Positions 34,141 through 44,613 of a DNA stretch of 64,000 nucleotides are shown piece by piece. A program made the position numbers and the translations under genes. The stretch's first letter is position 1; every line of letters begins with the position of its first letter. This DNA is from Nyssa sinensis (lineage: Eukaryota > Streptophyta > Magnoliopsida > Cornales > Nyssaceae), in NCBI GenBank assembly GCA_008638375.1, contig CM018035.1, positions 9,265,577 through 9,329,576 on the forward strand, in the 5' to 3' direction. The notes under the pieces were generated by a model. The model saw only the letters and a program-made list of their open reading frames with translations. It was not told where the DNA came from and did no database searches.

Positions 34141-35383
34141 GTCTACAAGTTCAAAGAGAAGAGAAAAAAAAAATTAATACTCCATTGGACACAGGTGTTA
34201 AAAGAACATTAAGTAAGCACTTGTCAACGCTTCACACTTTCGAAGTAACAACCACAATATATCATGACACACTTGCCTAATTAACACCTACATAACTAAT
34301 ATCAACCATCCTTACCCGTTTGTTACACTAAACAATTTATATCGTGTTCTAACATAGCCCTCTACTAAGAAGGATTTTATCTAAACAGTGTAATACACAC
34401 GTACTTAAGCATTTGAACACTAGCAAGGTTTAACTCCCAGAGAATACTATCCAAGACAATACACCTCCCAACAACCAGGGTTTTAACACAAGAACAGCTT
34501 TAAAAATCTAAAGATAAACACTCTAAGCATCCATCTATACACACAAGGCTCCACAAATCCAAATCCTTATTCTAGCATTTTAACGTTTGATGTGTCTTTT
34601 ATTATCTCTTACTTTTATAGCTAGGTGATAACCCTTCATGGATTACAGCTCCTTTCATTACTTGCTGATGGGGTACCATCCATCAGCTGTAACTCAAGAC
34701 CTGAGACCAATCCAGTCTGTATAAATATCATAGTCATAGTATTATAATCCATGAAAATTTGTTACTAACCTAGCACACTCATATAGAATCCACAAGCAAC
34801 AGTCAACCAGGTAAACAACCAGGTTTACAACTTGTCTCCTAAGTAACTAGGCACTATGTCTACCGTGTAGATAACTAAGGGTACAACCTACACCTCAAAT
34901 AACTAGGCACACCGTTTATCCCATAAAGTATACGGTCTATTACATAGATACGAGTTTCTAATCTTAGTCAACCACTACCGCAAAAGAAAATTTTGTCTGC
35001 TCCCTATCTACCGGGAAGTCAAGTATAGTGCATACTCGTGCACACCAATGCAACATGTGTACCTAAAATATTTGAGCTAAAAGCTCAGTCATGTTCTTAT
35101 CAGCAACTAGGGAGTACATATAGTATGTCATAATATACACTGAATAGATTCTCACACATTACACATGTCATGCATCTTACCACATTAAATCACGTAATCA
35201 TGCATCATAACATATCATCAATCAACACGTAATCACAACAAGTCATGCATCAGGACATATAAAACCACGTAGCACACAAGATCCTATCACATGCTGCCAA
35301 AGGTTCACACTAACTCTCATTCTTTTCTCTAGGGTCTCATGGTGTTAAACAACACCCCACGGTCTCTAGGTATTCGAACCTAA
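34141..35383 (-). other. untranslated leader of the inner element
   Basis: This is the sequence between the primer-binding site and gag on the minus strand. No domain is recognised in any frame. Confidence 0.6.
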
Positions 35384-35395
35384 GCTCTGATACCA
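35384..35395 (-). other. primer-binding site matching initiator tRNA-Met
   Basis: On the minus strand this reads TGGTATCAGAGC, complementary to the 3' end of plant initiator methionine tRNA, and starts three bases after the LTR terminal CA. It fixes the element's orientation as minus. Confidence 0.92.
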
Positions 35396-35398
35396 CGT

Positions 35399-38244
35399 TG
35401 TCACGCCCCGAATTCCAGCGAACCCGAGGCGCGAGTAACGAGACAAAAGAAAATAAAATAATAAAGGAATAAAAGATAACTAAGGACGATTACATACATT
35501 CTACATACTGTTCGGATAAATACATAAGGCCTAGTCCATTTCTTCACCACTTACAAAATAAAATACAGTCGCGGGCTTATGCCCTTACACAATATCAAAA
35601 GCGCCCCTTGGGCCTAACATAGTTCCTAATCAGTTCATCTCCGCGTCTCGTACAGCTGGGACATCATCTGAAATGTTTGCCCCACTAAAGGGGTCAGCTC
35701 AACATGCTGGTACAATATAATGCTAATGCAAGAAACAGAACTAAGGTCGTGACATGTGCAAGTGTACAGTTATTTCTATATGGCATTCGATATTATGATG
35801 GCAGCATATAAATAATATGCAGTATATGAGCAGTATGCATGACACACCCATGCAACTCTATGCCACCCATGTCTCATGATACGGTCATTCTCCGCTGGCA
35901 TGAGTACCGCCGCGTATGTCTCGCTTCACGGTCCGGAACCCGTCAGGCTGGCAAGTACCTATTGGCCGATTTTGGGTTTTTCACCACAGGATCTGCACCC
36001 TCATAATGCAAAGCACCAAGTGCTTACCCACACCATGTCCAAGGAATTACACTATGCCAATATGCTCTGATCTCATCATGTCACAATGTAATCTCAATGA
36101 TGCATCTCATTCATACATTAAGCATGCTTTCAAGTACACAATTCATAATATCAGCAGTTCTTCAAAGCATATAATTCACACACCACATTAACACATGCGA
36201 TATACCCATAATCATCATCCAACTTAACAAGATAGCACGTAGCACATAAGCATGTGAACACTCAGGCAAACATGCGAACAATCAATGCAACAAAGCAAGT
36301 ATTCCTAATCTCAGTTATATTTCTTACTTAGCACAATATATCGTACCTGATAATTGATCTCAACTCAAGAAGGTGTACTCGAAGTATGGTAGAATCACAG
36401 GGAGAATGCCGAAGGTCAGATCACCTTCTCCTTGCCCTCTCGTGTTCCTAAAATCATAACATGAGATTCAGTTCATTGTTATTTGAATTATGCTATTCAT
36501 CAAATTTTATGTCTTTAATTCATAAATTTCTATTTTGCTAAATTAGACTCTACCATTGGTTTTAGAACGTTTAAGAAAATAAGTCTAGGTTCTCGTAGAA
36601 CTCAATTCGGACACTAGGGTTGAAAAGGGCAAAACAGTCATTTTGCACTTTACACGTGTCCTTACATTTCGTGATCTCTTTTCACAAATCGGACTCCACG
36701 GTTGAGTCCGGAATGTTCGTGATAATAAAATTTCACTATTTGTTTACCTAATTCGGAGTTCGTCTGACAGTGTTTCAAGTTAGGGGCATTTTGGTAATTT
36801 TAAGGGTTACTACGGGTCTTTTATTTTTCGGGACCCCGTCTCGTAAAACGGACCTCACCATTGGTCTCGGAATGGTCGAGATAGTCAAAATACACTAATG
36901 ACTTGTCCCATTTGGACTCCGGGATATTTTTGAATGTTTAATTAATTAAATTAATTAAATTAAATAATTAATTAATTAATTTAATTAATATTTTATTAAT
37001 AATTTAATCAGGTGGGTCAAAGTGAAATTTCTAACAGTTGGGGGGTCAATTTGTAATTTCCGAAAGTTCAGGGTTAAGGTTCAAATTCTAAAGGTTCAAA
37101 TTCAAAGGGTTCAAATTCCAAAAGGTCCAAATTAAAACTAGTTTAATTTGTTATTCTAATTCAGGTTAACCAAACAGGGGATAGGGCTAAAACTGGGATA
37201 GGATATCCCTGTCTCCAATTCGATTTTCCAATTTCAATTTCTCATCCCCGTTGCCAAACACCCCCATTCCCCTTTTTAATTTAAAACAGAACGCGACACG
37301 TGGCAGGGGCGGTCCACGCCCGCCCGAACCGGACCCGACCCGAACCCGGAACCCGGCCCGTACAGTGCCCCTTCTTCCCCGACTTTCCGGCGACAGACCA
37401 GTAGGGTTCCGGCGCCTTCTCCGGCGCCGGCGACCGATCTCCGGTGAGTTTTTCAACTTTTCAAAATGCCATTCTCTCCCCCTTTTCACGTAGATCACAC
37501 CCCCAACCTCCATTTCTCTCAAAACCTCCTCCACCTCCACGAAATAGAGGGTCAAACCCTCGGTCAACTCTCCGGCCAACCTTTCTTCTTCATTTCCGTG
37601 ACTGGTTGGTCACTGTTTGGACTCCCTCCCTAACCCAATGGGTTCCTGCACTCATGGGGGTCATCTTCCCAGCAACCAAACGTGGTTTTAAACACCTTTC
37701 CCCTAGCCAACCGATTATCGTCCCTACCTGTCACCCACTTTTCCTCCCTCATCTCTCACCCATTTTAGCCCATTCTTGTGGTGTTGTTTCCCATTTTTCA
37801 TGTTCTACAAGACCTAGGAGTTTATATTAACAGTATGTTACAAAACCGATGGTGCATACATATTAGGTTTCTAGAGAGAGAAAGCAAGTGGGTCGAGGTG
37901 CTTACCTCAACAATGGTGCCTCCTTCTTGTCTTGTCTCCGTTTCTCAGCCTCTACTTCTCTTTCTTATCTCTTCAGTCCTTCTTTCCTTTTTCTTTTCTC
38001 TCACCCGAGACACACCATTATTTGCACAAGTTCACTCTCCCTCTCTCTCTATCATTTTCTCTCTCTCTCTCTCTCCAAGACCAGCCTTTCTGCATCAGGA
38101 CTGTCCCTCCCATGCCCTGAATCCCCCTTCTACACTCCACCAACCGTACCTGCCACACCATCCCTTGTTGAGTGTTACACACTCAACACATGCACACACA
38201 CACACGGCACACACACAGCCACTTGCACAAATCTTATTTGTATA

Positions 38245-38275
<31 letters not shown>

Positions 38276-38480
38276 GTATACATATATACACATAATTACA
38301 CACACATGTTTTTAACACACACACCTTACACATATATATACATATAATTACACATAATCATACACACATTACACTCACACAATAATAATAATAATAATAA
38401 TAATATTAATAACAATAAAATAATTAATAATAACCATGAAAATTTATATATTTAAAAAAAAAAATTTTCGGGTTATTACA
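35399..38480 (-). repeat. LTR of the inner element (5' LTR in element sense), 3,082 bp
   Basis: Matches 27599-30680 throughout; the only difference I noticed is A at 35422 versus C at 27622. In element sense this copy would hold the active promoter. TA-rich tracts at about 38241-38280 are candidate TATA regions, but no start site can be assigned. Confidence 0.95.
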
Positions 38481-38485
38481 TAGCC
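38481..38485 (+). repeat. target-site duplication of the inner LTR element, right copy (TAGCC)
   Basis: A perfect match to 27594-27598. Confidence 0.95.
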
Positions 38486-38589
38486 TTTGGGCTTGCCACC
38501 GAATTAGTGGGGCGACGTCGTTTAGGGGCTTATACGTTTATATATATAAAACCGTGTTGAAATTTAAAGAAAAAGAAGCAGAATTGCTG

Positions 38590-38665
38590 CTACGGGGTAT
38601 CGACCCCCCGACCCCACGCGCCCACACGCATTTCCTTCCACTCGGCCAGGCACTCGCGTGTGCCA
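38590..38665 (-). repeat. tRNA-like module 1 in the solo LTR
   Basis: Minus-strand reading gives a GGCCGAGTGGAAGG A-box-like stretch, then a GGGTCGATACCCC B-box-like stretch with a following CGTAGCAGC. It resembles a degenerate class II (Ser/Leu) tRNA but has no complete cloverleaf, so it is not called as a tRNA gene. Confidence 0.45.
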
Positions 38666-38723
38666 TATATGCGAACAAAATATATATATTATACATATAG
38701 TTAAAAACCGAAAATAAAAAGGT

Positions 38724-38805
38724 GCATTGCACCTGGTGGGACTCGAACTCGGATATATGGGGAGGGAGGTGACACGTTGGCCAGCATGCCACCCTATTCA
38801 ACCTG
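38724..38805 (-). repeat. tRNA-like module 2 in the solo LTR
   Basis: Minus-strand reading gives GGTGGCATGCTGGCCAAC and then GAGTTCGAGTCCC, the order and spacing of polymerase III A and B boxes. It is too degenerate to be a functional tRNA. Confidence 0.45.
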
Positions 38806-41054
38806 TCACTAATCCCACATAAAATATATATATACTATACCTATTAATTTAATTTAATTAAATGAAATTAATTAAATTAAATACTCCAAAATGGCCCGGT
38901 GTCCAAATGAGATGAGTTATATATGTATATCTACTATCTCAGACCTCCTAAGTCCATTGGTGAGGTCCACGACATGAGATGAGGTTCCAAAAAATTTGAA
39001 GACCCGTAAAAATGTCAAAATGACTAAAATACCCCTGCCTCGTAAATGAGTCAAACGAGGTCCAAATGAAATAAATAAATAGTAGATTTTGACTATTTGA
39101 AACATTCTGAATCTAATGGTGGGGTCTGTTTCATGAGACGAGACTCTGAAAAATTTAGACACGTTAAGGTATAAATTACCAAAATTGCCCCTAACATGTC
39201 CTTAGTCGAATTAAATTCTAAGAAAGCCTAAATTGACTTTCTTCGACGTTCCGGACTCAATGGTAGAGTCCATTCCACCAAAAGAAGTGTCTAAAATAAA
39301 GAAACATAAAATTTGATGAATAGCATCTGTCAGACGACTATAAACTGAAATATTGCCGAAGTACTAAACTAAGGCAAGTACGAGGAAATGAGGTACGAGA
39401 AGACACGCCACGTTAACATGTGAAGTAATTAAATTTAAATTAAAGTTAATGGAGCTACCAGAAGAGTATAGCTTTAAAAGTTAAAATAAATTAAATTCCT
39501 AACACATTAAAATGTGTCATAGGTTAAAAGTACGAGTTGAATCAAGTACATAAGAAATTTATGAAGTCGGTTAGGATTAATGCGAACTAAGCATAAGATA
39601 TGAAGCATCCTTAGGTGATATTGTAATGAATGCGATGTTGATGAGATTGTTTATGAATTGTTCTTAGGAACTACAAGGGAAGTGGGAAAGCGCATTTTTA
39701 GCACTAACCCTAAAGGACCGAGGTGAGTAACCCTGTGTTTGAAATGAAGATTTAACTCCAATTATTTGAAGAAGTTTTAAGTTCAAGTCATGTGAAGCAT
39801 TTGAATATCAAATTCAGTTTTGATTCCTGTTTTTAAATTGTTCTGATATGACATGCTGATTAAACGGTTTTATATTCAATTCTTTTCTTGGAAATATTTA
39901 GCATGTCCGGTTGAAATTGCAAATTTCTTTTAAATGTTCTGAATTTGATTATCACATGTATTTGAAGCTTCATTGTAGAAGTTATACCCTTCATGTTTTA
40001 AATACTCATGAACGTATCTATTGAAGAAGTCATGCGATAAATGTTTTACAAGATAAACGGTAATAAGTACCACCCTCTATGATGGTTGAAGTCCTTCGGG
40101 ATTCAACAGTACATGCCTGGTAGAAGGATCTAATCCCCTAGGCAAATGAGATATCTCCATTATAGCATTGCAATAAAATGGGAGTCTGGTTCGAAACAGA
40201 TTCTACCTAATCAAAAAGAAAAGATGACAAAGTGGTTTTGAAAATAAAAGCAGGTTTTACCCTCGTTTTCAAAATACATAATTATGTGTTTTAAAGTTTA
40301 TATACTTTATTAACGAAGTACGAGTTTAGCTTGAACACTTTAATTGTTTCAAAGCTATCTGTTTTATGAAATGCATATGTTTCGAGTTTTTATACTCCAT
40401 TTGAGAAGTACGAGTTTAGCTTGAATGCTTTAAATGTTTCAAGCCATCCATTTTGAGAATGCATATATCCTGTGTTCTAAATTGTACGAATAATTGGTAG
40501 TGAGTATTTTATAAACTCTCAAGTGATAAACCATTACCAGTTGAAAACCCCATGACGAATGCAGGAATTACTCACAAGCTTAGATTAGCTTACCCGGACT
40601 TTGTTCGGATCCCCCTTTCAGGTAAATGACAAAAGGCAGTTTTTGATTTGAAGACGAAGACGATGGATCTGCCATATTGGGAAGTTGTACTTAAGTAGTC
40701 TCCTTATGAAGCCATGTGAATTTTTAGTACGAACTCCTGTAGTAGTAATCAGTACAAATATGTATTAAGCCCTCAGGACAGTGATATGTAATATTATAAA
40801 GTCTTTAAGTTTTTAGATATGCTCTGAATGTATGATGATACATGTACACCGGAATGTGAAGAGCGGCAGTACCGGACGGATGTGCGTAATTTAAAAATAA
40901 GAAAAGAAAAGAAAAAGTTTTTCACGCTTCCGCAACCACATGAAGCACATCTATTCGATACCGCTGCCTATGCGAGCCTTGTCTCGAGGCCTTCAGGTCT
41001 TGGGGCGGCTGTCGCGACTCGAGATCCGCGCAGGGTGGGTTTCGGGTCGTGACA

Positions 41055-41211
41055 AAAGGGGTAGTTTTGTCATTTTGAAAAAAAAAAATTGACTGAAAAA
41101 AAGTATCTATATATTATTTTGTAAAGTATGAGAGGTCAGTGTAATTTCAGAAACTTGAGGGGAGGTCAGTGTAATTGTCATAAACTTCAGAAGAGTTAAG
41201 TGTAATTACCA
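41055..41211. mobile_element. Mutator-like foldback MITE, copy A, right segment
   Basis: Resumes the element after the nest (AAAGGGGTAGTTTTGTCATT) and ends AAGTGTAATTACCA, inverted to the left end at 25606. The near-duplicate TAATTTCTA follows at 41212-41220. Confidence 0.75.
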
Positions 41212-41220
41212 TAATTTCTA

Positions 41221-42092
41221 AAGTTTAACCATAGAATTTGTAGGAAATATTTTTCTTGTAGTAACTCGCAAATGAAAACTTAAAAATCAAAACATAGTAG
41301 CAAGCCAACAACTAGAAACATTCTTTGCAAATTGCAATAAACAATAGTGAATCTAAATTTATGTGGATTTTTTTTTGACATTTATTTCATGGATTTTGAT
41401 TTTTTTTTTTTTCTTGTTAAAATTTTCTCCTTGAAGCTTTATTTGGTTCGTCAGAAACTTTATATTGCCATTTTAGTTGATGGATTTTGATATTTTATTG
41501 CTAAAGTTTTTTAATTTAAGCTTTATTTGGTAGTTAAGAAAATTTAAGAACAAAAAAAGAAATACAAATTTGTTATTTCCCCCCCTATCATCTTACTCTT
41601 TGAGAGAAAAAAAAATCAAATATAAAATTTCTCCGATTTGAGAAAAAAAAAACGCCCCTATTATCTTACTATTTGAGTAAATTTTTTTCAATTTGAGTAC
41701 TTTTTTTTCAATATGAAAAAAAAAAAATTCCACAACCGTCCTTAAAATTTTTTCATGGCTTCGCCCTAGGTAGTCACATGGTGAACTCCATTTAAAAAAA
41801 ATTTCGTCCTCACCTCCCTACTTGGAGCCCATATTTATTTGTCTCGAATGTATTGTATCTGAGCCAATGAGTGTTTTATACATTAGTTTGTAGTTCACTT
41901 GTTAAATTGATGTGTCAAATATTTATTGGCTCAAATACAATGCATCAATACCAATGAAGTTTTTTTTTCTCCACTTGAACTCCAAGGAAGTACTTTTTTC
42001 ATCATTATTAAAATATTTATTTGGAGCACAATTATAGGGGAGGCGTGGGAATAGCCATCCTTATAAATTACTCAATTAAGTATGAAAATATA
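41221..42092. other. intergenic, poly(A)/poly(T)-rich
   Basis: Nothing recognised beyond many homopolymer runs. Confidence 0.5.
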
Positions 42093-42608
42093 GGATAAAT
42101 TACGCACACATTTTTTTAGGTTTCTAACAATTACAAAGACCTCTTTTGAAGTTTCTCAAATTATCCTGCCCTCATTTTCTTTTACTGAAAAATTACAAAT
42201 ATCTTTCCTCCAGACATCGTTTTTTCAAAATGACAAAGTAACTCTTTTATTTTTATTTTTTTGCATTTTTCCAATTTGACCAATTTTTTAAACTTTTTTC
42301 CAAATAAAGATTAATTAAAACATTCTTTATCAAATATATAAAACACAAAAGTTATTTATGTTAAATTTATTTTTAAATAAAATGAAAAAAAGCTATTTAA
42401 AGAAATTGGCCACAATTGAAGAAAAAACCAACAAAAAAAAAAATATATGAAAAGGACACTTTTGTCATTTTAAAAATAAAATTGGATTGCAAGGAAGGTA
42501 TTTGTAGTTTTTGTCGTTAAAAGTAGAAAATAACAATGTAATTTCAGAAATCTCAATAAATATCTTTATATTTATAAAAAATTTCACGAAAAGTCAATTT
42601 AATTTGCC
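42093..42608. mobile_element. Mutator-like foldback MITE, copy D (about 516 bp)
   Basis: The left arm opens GGATAAATTACGCACACAT and includes TTTCTAACAATTACAAAGACC. The right side has the family's GGACACTTTTGTCATTTTAA block and ends TTTAATTTGCC. The interior matches other copies (TTTGACCAATTTTTTAAAC). No clean target duplication. Confidence 0.65.
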
Positions 42609-43342
42609 TTAAATTATATGATGCAAACTATATTGAATAATAATTCAAATTTCTGACCAATTAATAAAGCCAACAACATCATACTATGCTACATGAAATT
42701 TATATTTTTAATAAAATATCAGAAGAGAAATATATTCAAACTTATATTTCAAATTTTCATTAACAAATTCTTGACTCTTTTTGTGGGTTCACTTGAGAAT
42801 AGAACAAGCAAGATAAATTAGACTCAAAACCAGTTCAAGTAGTGCTTGATTGTTGTCTTATATGAAATAAATCATTATTCAGTATTTAGATAAGGTATTT
42901 AGAAATATAGAGGGGGTATAATTATAAATTTTGATATTATTTTTCACAAAAAATATAGTTATTTTGATGGCTTGAATTTTTAACATTAAACCAAGTAATT
43001 GCATGTGTACCAAATATAGGCAAGTAATATCTAAGAAGAGAAGTAGAGAAACTTATTATCAACACCAACAGCTTTAAAAACTTTATTTGATAAAAGCATA
43101 TAACTTATTTTTTTTGTTTGTACAAATAAAGTGAAATTAAATAAATTATCCAAAAAAAGTAAAAATTGAATAATTTCAATTTAAGTTTAATTAAAAAGGA
43201 TATCTAAGATAGGCTAGGGTCACCTCTAAAGTTAAACAAAAAAGTCATTTTTTTTGTTTAGTTCGCAAACTGTGATTAATTTGGTTCATAAATTTAGTTC
43301 ATAAATCTTATCCATCCAAGAATTATTGTACATGTCTTTTTC
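42609..43342. other. intergenic, no gene recognised
   Basis: AT-rich with no long frame. Confidence 0.5.
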
Positions 43343-43343
43343 A

Positions 43344-43372
<29 letters not shown>
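43343..43372 (+). repeat. (CA)n microsatellite
   Basis: About 14 uninterrupted CA units immediately before MITE copy E. Confidence 0.95.
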
Positions 43373-43375
<3 letters not shown>

Positions 43376-43376
43376 G

Positions 43377-43830
43377 GGTAAATTTCACTGGCATCCCTTG
43401 AGATTTTTTATAATTATAAAAAACTTTTTTGAAATTCTTAAAATTACACTGACTTCTCTTACTTTTATTAAAAAAATTACAAATACCTCTCCTTTAGCTA
43501 TTTTTTTTAAATGACAAAATTGCCCCTTTATTATTTTTTAAAAATTTTGACCAATTTTTTCTATTTTTTTCATTTCTAAATAAATATTAATAATTTAAAT
43601 CTTCTTTTAAAAAAAATTATTTATTTTAAATTTATTTTTATATAAAATAAAAAAATGTGAAATTAAAAAAATGCAAAAAAAAAAATGTTAGGGATACTTT
43701 TGTCATTTTCAAACAAATCTGGACGGAAGAGTTTGCGTGTAAGAGTAGAGAAACTTAGTTTTATTTTAAAATTTTCAAAAAAAGCCTTTATAATTATCAA
43801 ATACCTTAGAAGAAGTTAGTATAATTTATC
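43377..43830. mobile_element. Mutator-like foldback MITE, copy E (about 454 bp)
   Basis: The left arm opens GGTAAATTTCACTGGCATCC and the right arm ends GAAGTTAGTATAATTTATC. The interior shares GACAAAATTGCCCC and TTTTGTCATTTTC with the family. The target appears to be CA/TA microsatellite DNA, which hides any duplication. Confidence 0.7.
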
Positions 43831-44124
43831 ATATATATATATATATATATATTAAATATGAAGAGTATTAGAAAGCAATCGTGTTACCTGTCACTATATT
43901 GATCATCTTCGTGAAGTCATTGTTCATTAAAGTTTCTCAGCAGTATTCCAAAGGATATGTCACAATTAATATATATAAACGACATGAAGCATATCTGGCA
44001 GAGGGATATCTACCATACTTTCATTGCCATTACATCACCTGGTTGTTACACACTACATCTCTCTCCAGGTCCACAACAATGTTGATGTCCATTCACCCTT
44101 TTCACTCTTCCTTTATATATAAAT

Positions 44125-44613
44125 AAACACAAAGAGAATGTGCAGTGTTGGAGAAAATTTTGTATAACTCATGACAATCGTCATCTATCATGTATATGAA
44201 TTGTCTGTTTTTTAAGGGTCCGGAGTCAAAATTTGAATCGACAAAAACACAAAGTGAATGTGCATGATCGTGTTGGAAAAAATTTTGTATAGGTCATGAC
44301 AATCGTCATCTATCATGTATACGAATTGTCTGTTTTTAAGGGTCGGAGTCAAAATTTTAATCGACAAAAACACAAAGTGAATGTACATGATTGTGTTGGA
44401 AAAAATTTTGTATAGGTCATGACAATCGTCATTTATCAGATGTATGAATTGTGTATTTTTTAAGCGTCAGAGTCAAAATTTTAATTGATAAAAACACAAA
44501 GTGAATGTGCATGATCGTGTTGGAAAAAAATTTTGCTATAGGTCAGGACAACCACGATCTATCATGTGTATGAATTGTCTGATTTTTAAGAGAGTGAAAA
44601 ATTTAATTGACAA
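44125..44613 (+). repeat. minisatellite: four units of about 122 bp
   Basis: Units start with AAACACAAAG at 44125, 44245, 44368 and 44492. Each has GTTGGAAAAAATTTTGTATA, a small dyad ATGAC-AATC-GTCAT (degraded in unit 4), and CGGAGTCAAAATTTTAAT. Units 2 and 3 are the most alike, consistent with recent unequal exchange. Confidence 0.92.

Larger units (their letters stand above)
27599..38480 (-). mobile_element. non-autonomous Ty3/Gypsy LTR retrotransposon, 10,882 bp, very young
   Basis: Two direct repeats of 3,082 bp (27599-30680 and 35399-38480) start TG and end CA and are flanked by perfect 5-bp TAGCC duplications. Orientation is minus: the primer-binding site lies next to the right LTR, gag is at 33271-34140, integrase remains are at 30797-31610, and the polypurine tract abuts the left LTR. 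The interior is only 4,718 bp; protease, reverse transcriptase and RNase H are missing. The LTRs differ at one place by eye (27622 C, 35422 A). LTR ends and integrase tail suggest the Ty3/Gypsy superfamily, perhaps the Tekay-type chromovirus lineage; lineage is inferred. Confidence 0.96.
38486..41054 (+). mobile_element. solo LTR, Ty3/Gypsy-like, 3' segment (2,569 bp)
   Basis: Continues the LTR broken at 27598 and ends GGGTCGTGACA at 41054, followed by the AAAGG duplication. It carries two tRNA-like modules on the minus strand (38590-38665 and 38724-38805) and three copies of an AATGGTGGAGTCC-type dyad at 38955, 39115 and 39259. The end is GC-rich (about 40960-41050). The 74-87 aa frames are not genes. 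Confidence 0.85.

Noticed and set aside
38590..38805. Functional tRNA genes
   Set aside because: Only the A- and B-box-like parts are visible; acceptor and anticodon stems do not pair well by eye.
26137..41054. Outer unit as a complete LTR element rather than a solo LTR
   Set aside because: After removing the inner element only 4,031 bp remain, with no second LTR, primer site or gene between the ends.
44125..44613. CRISPR-like array
   Set aside because: The units are contiguous 122-bp tandem repeats without unique spacers, in a plant genome.
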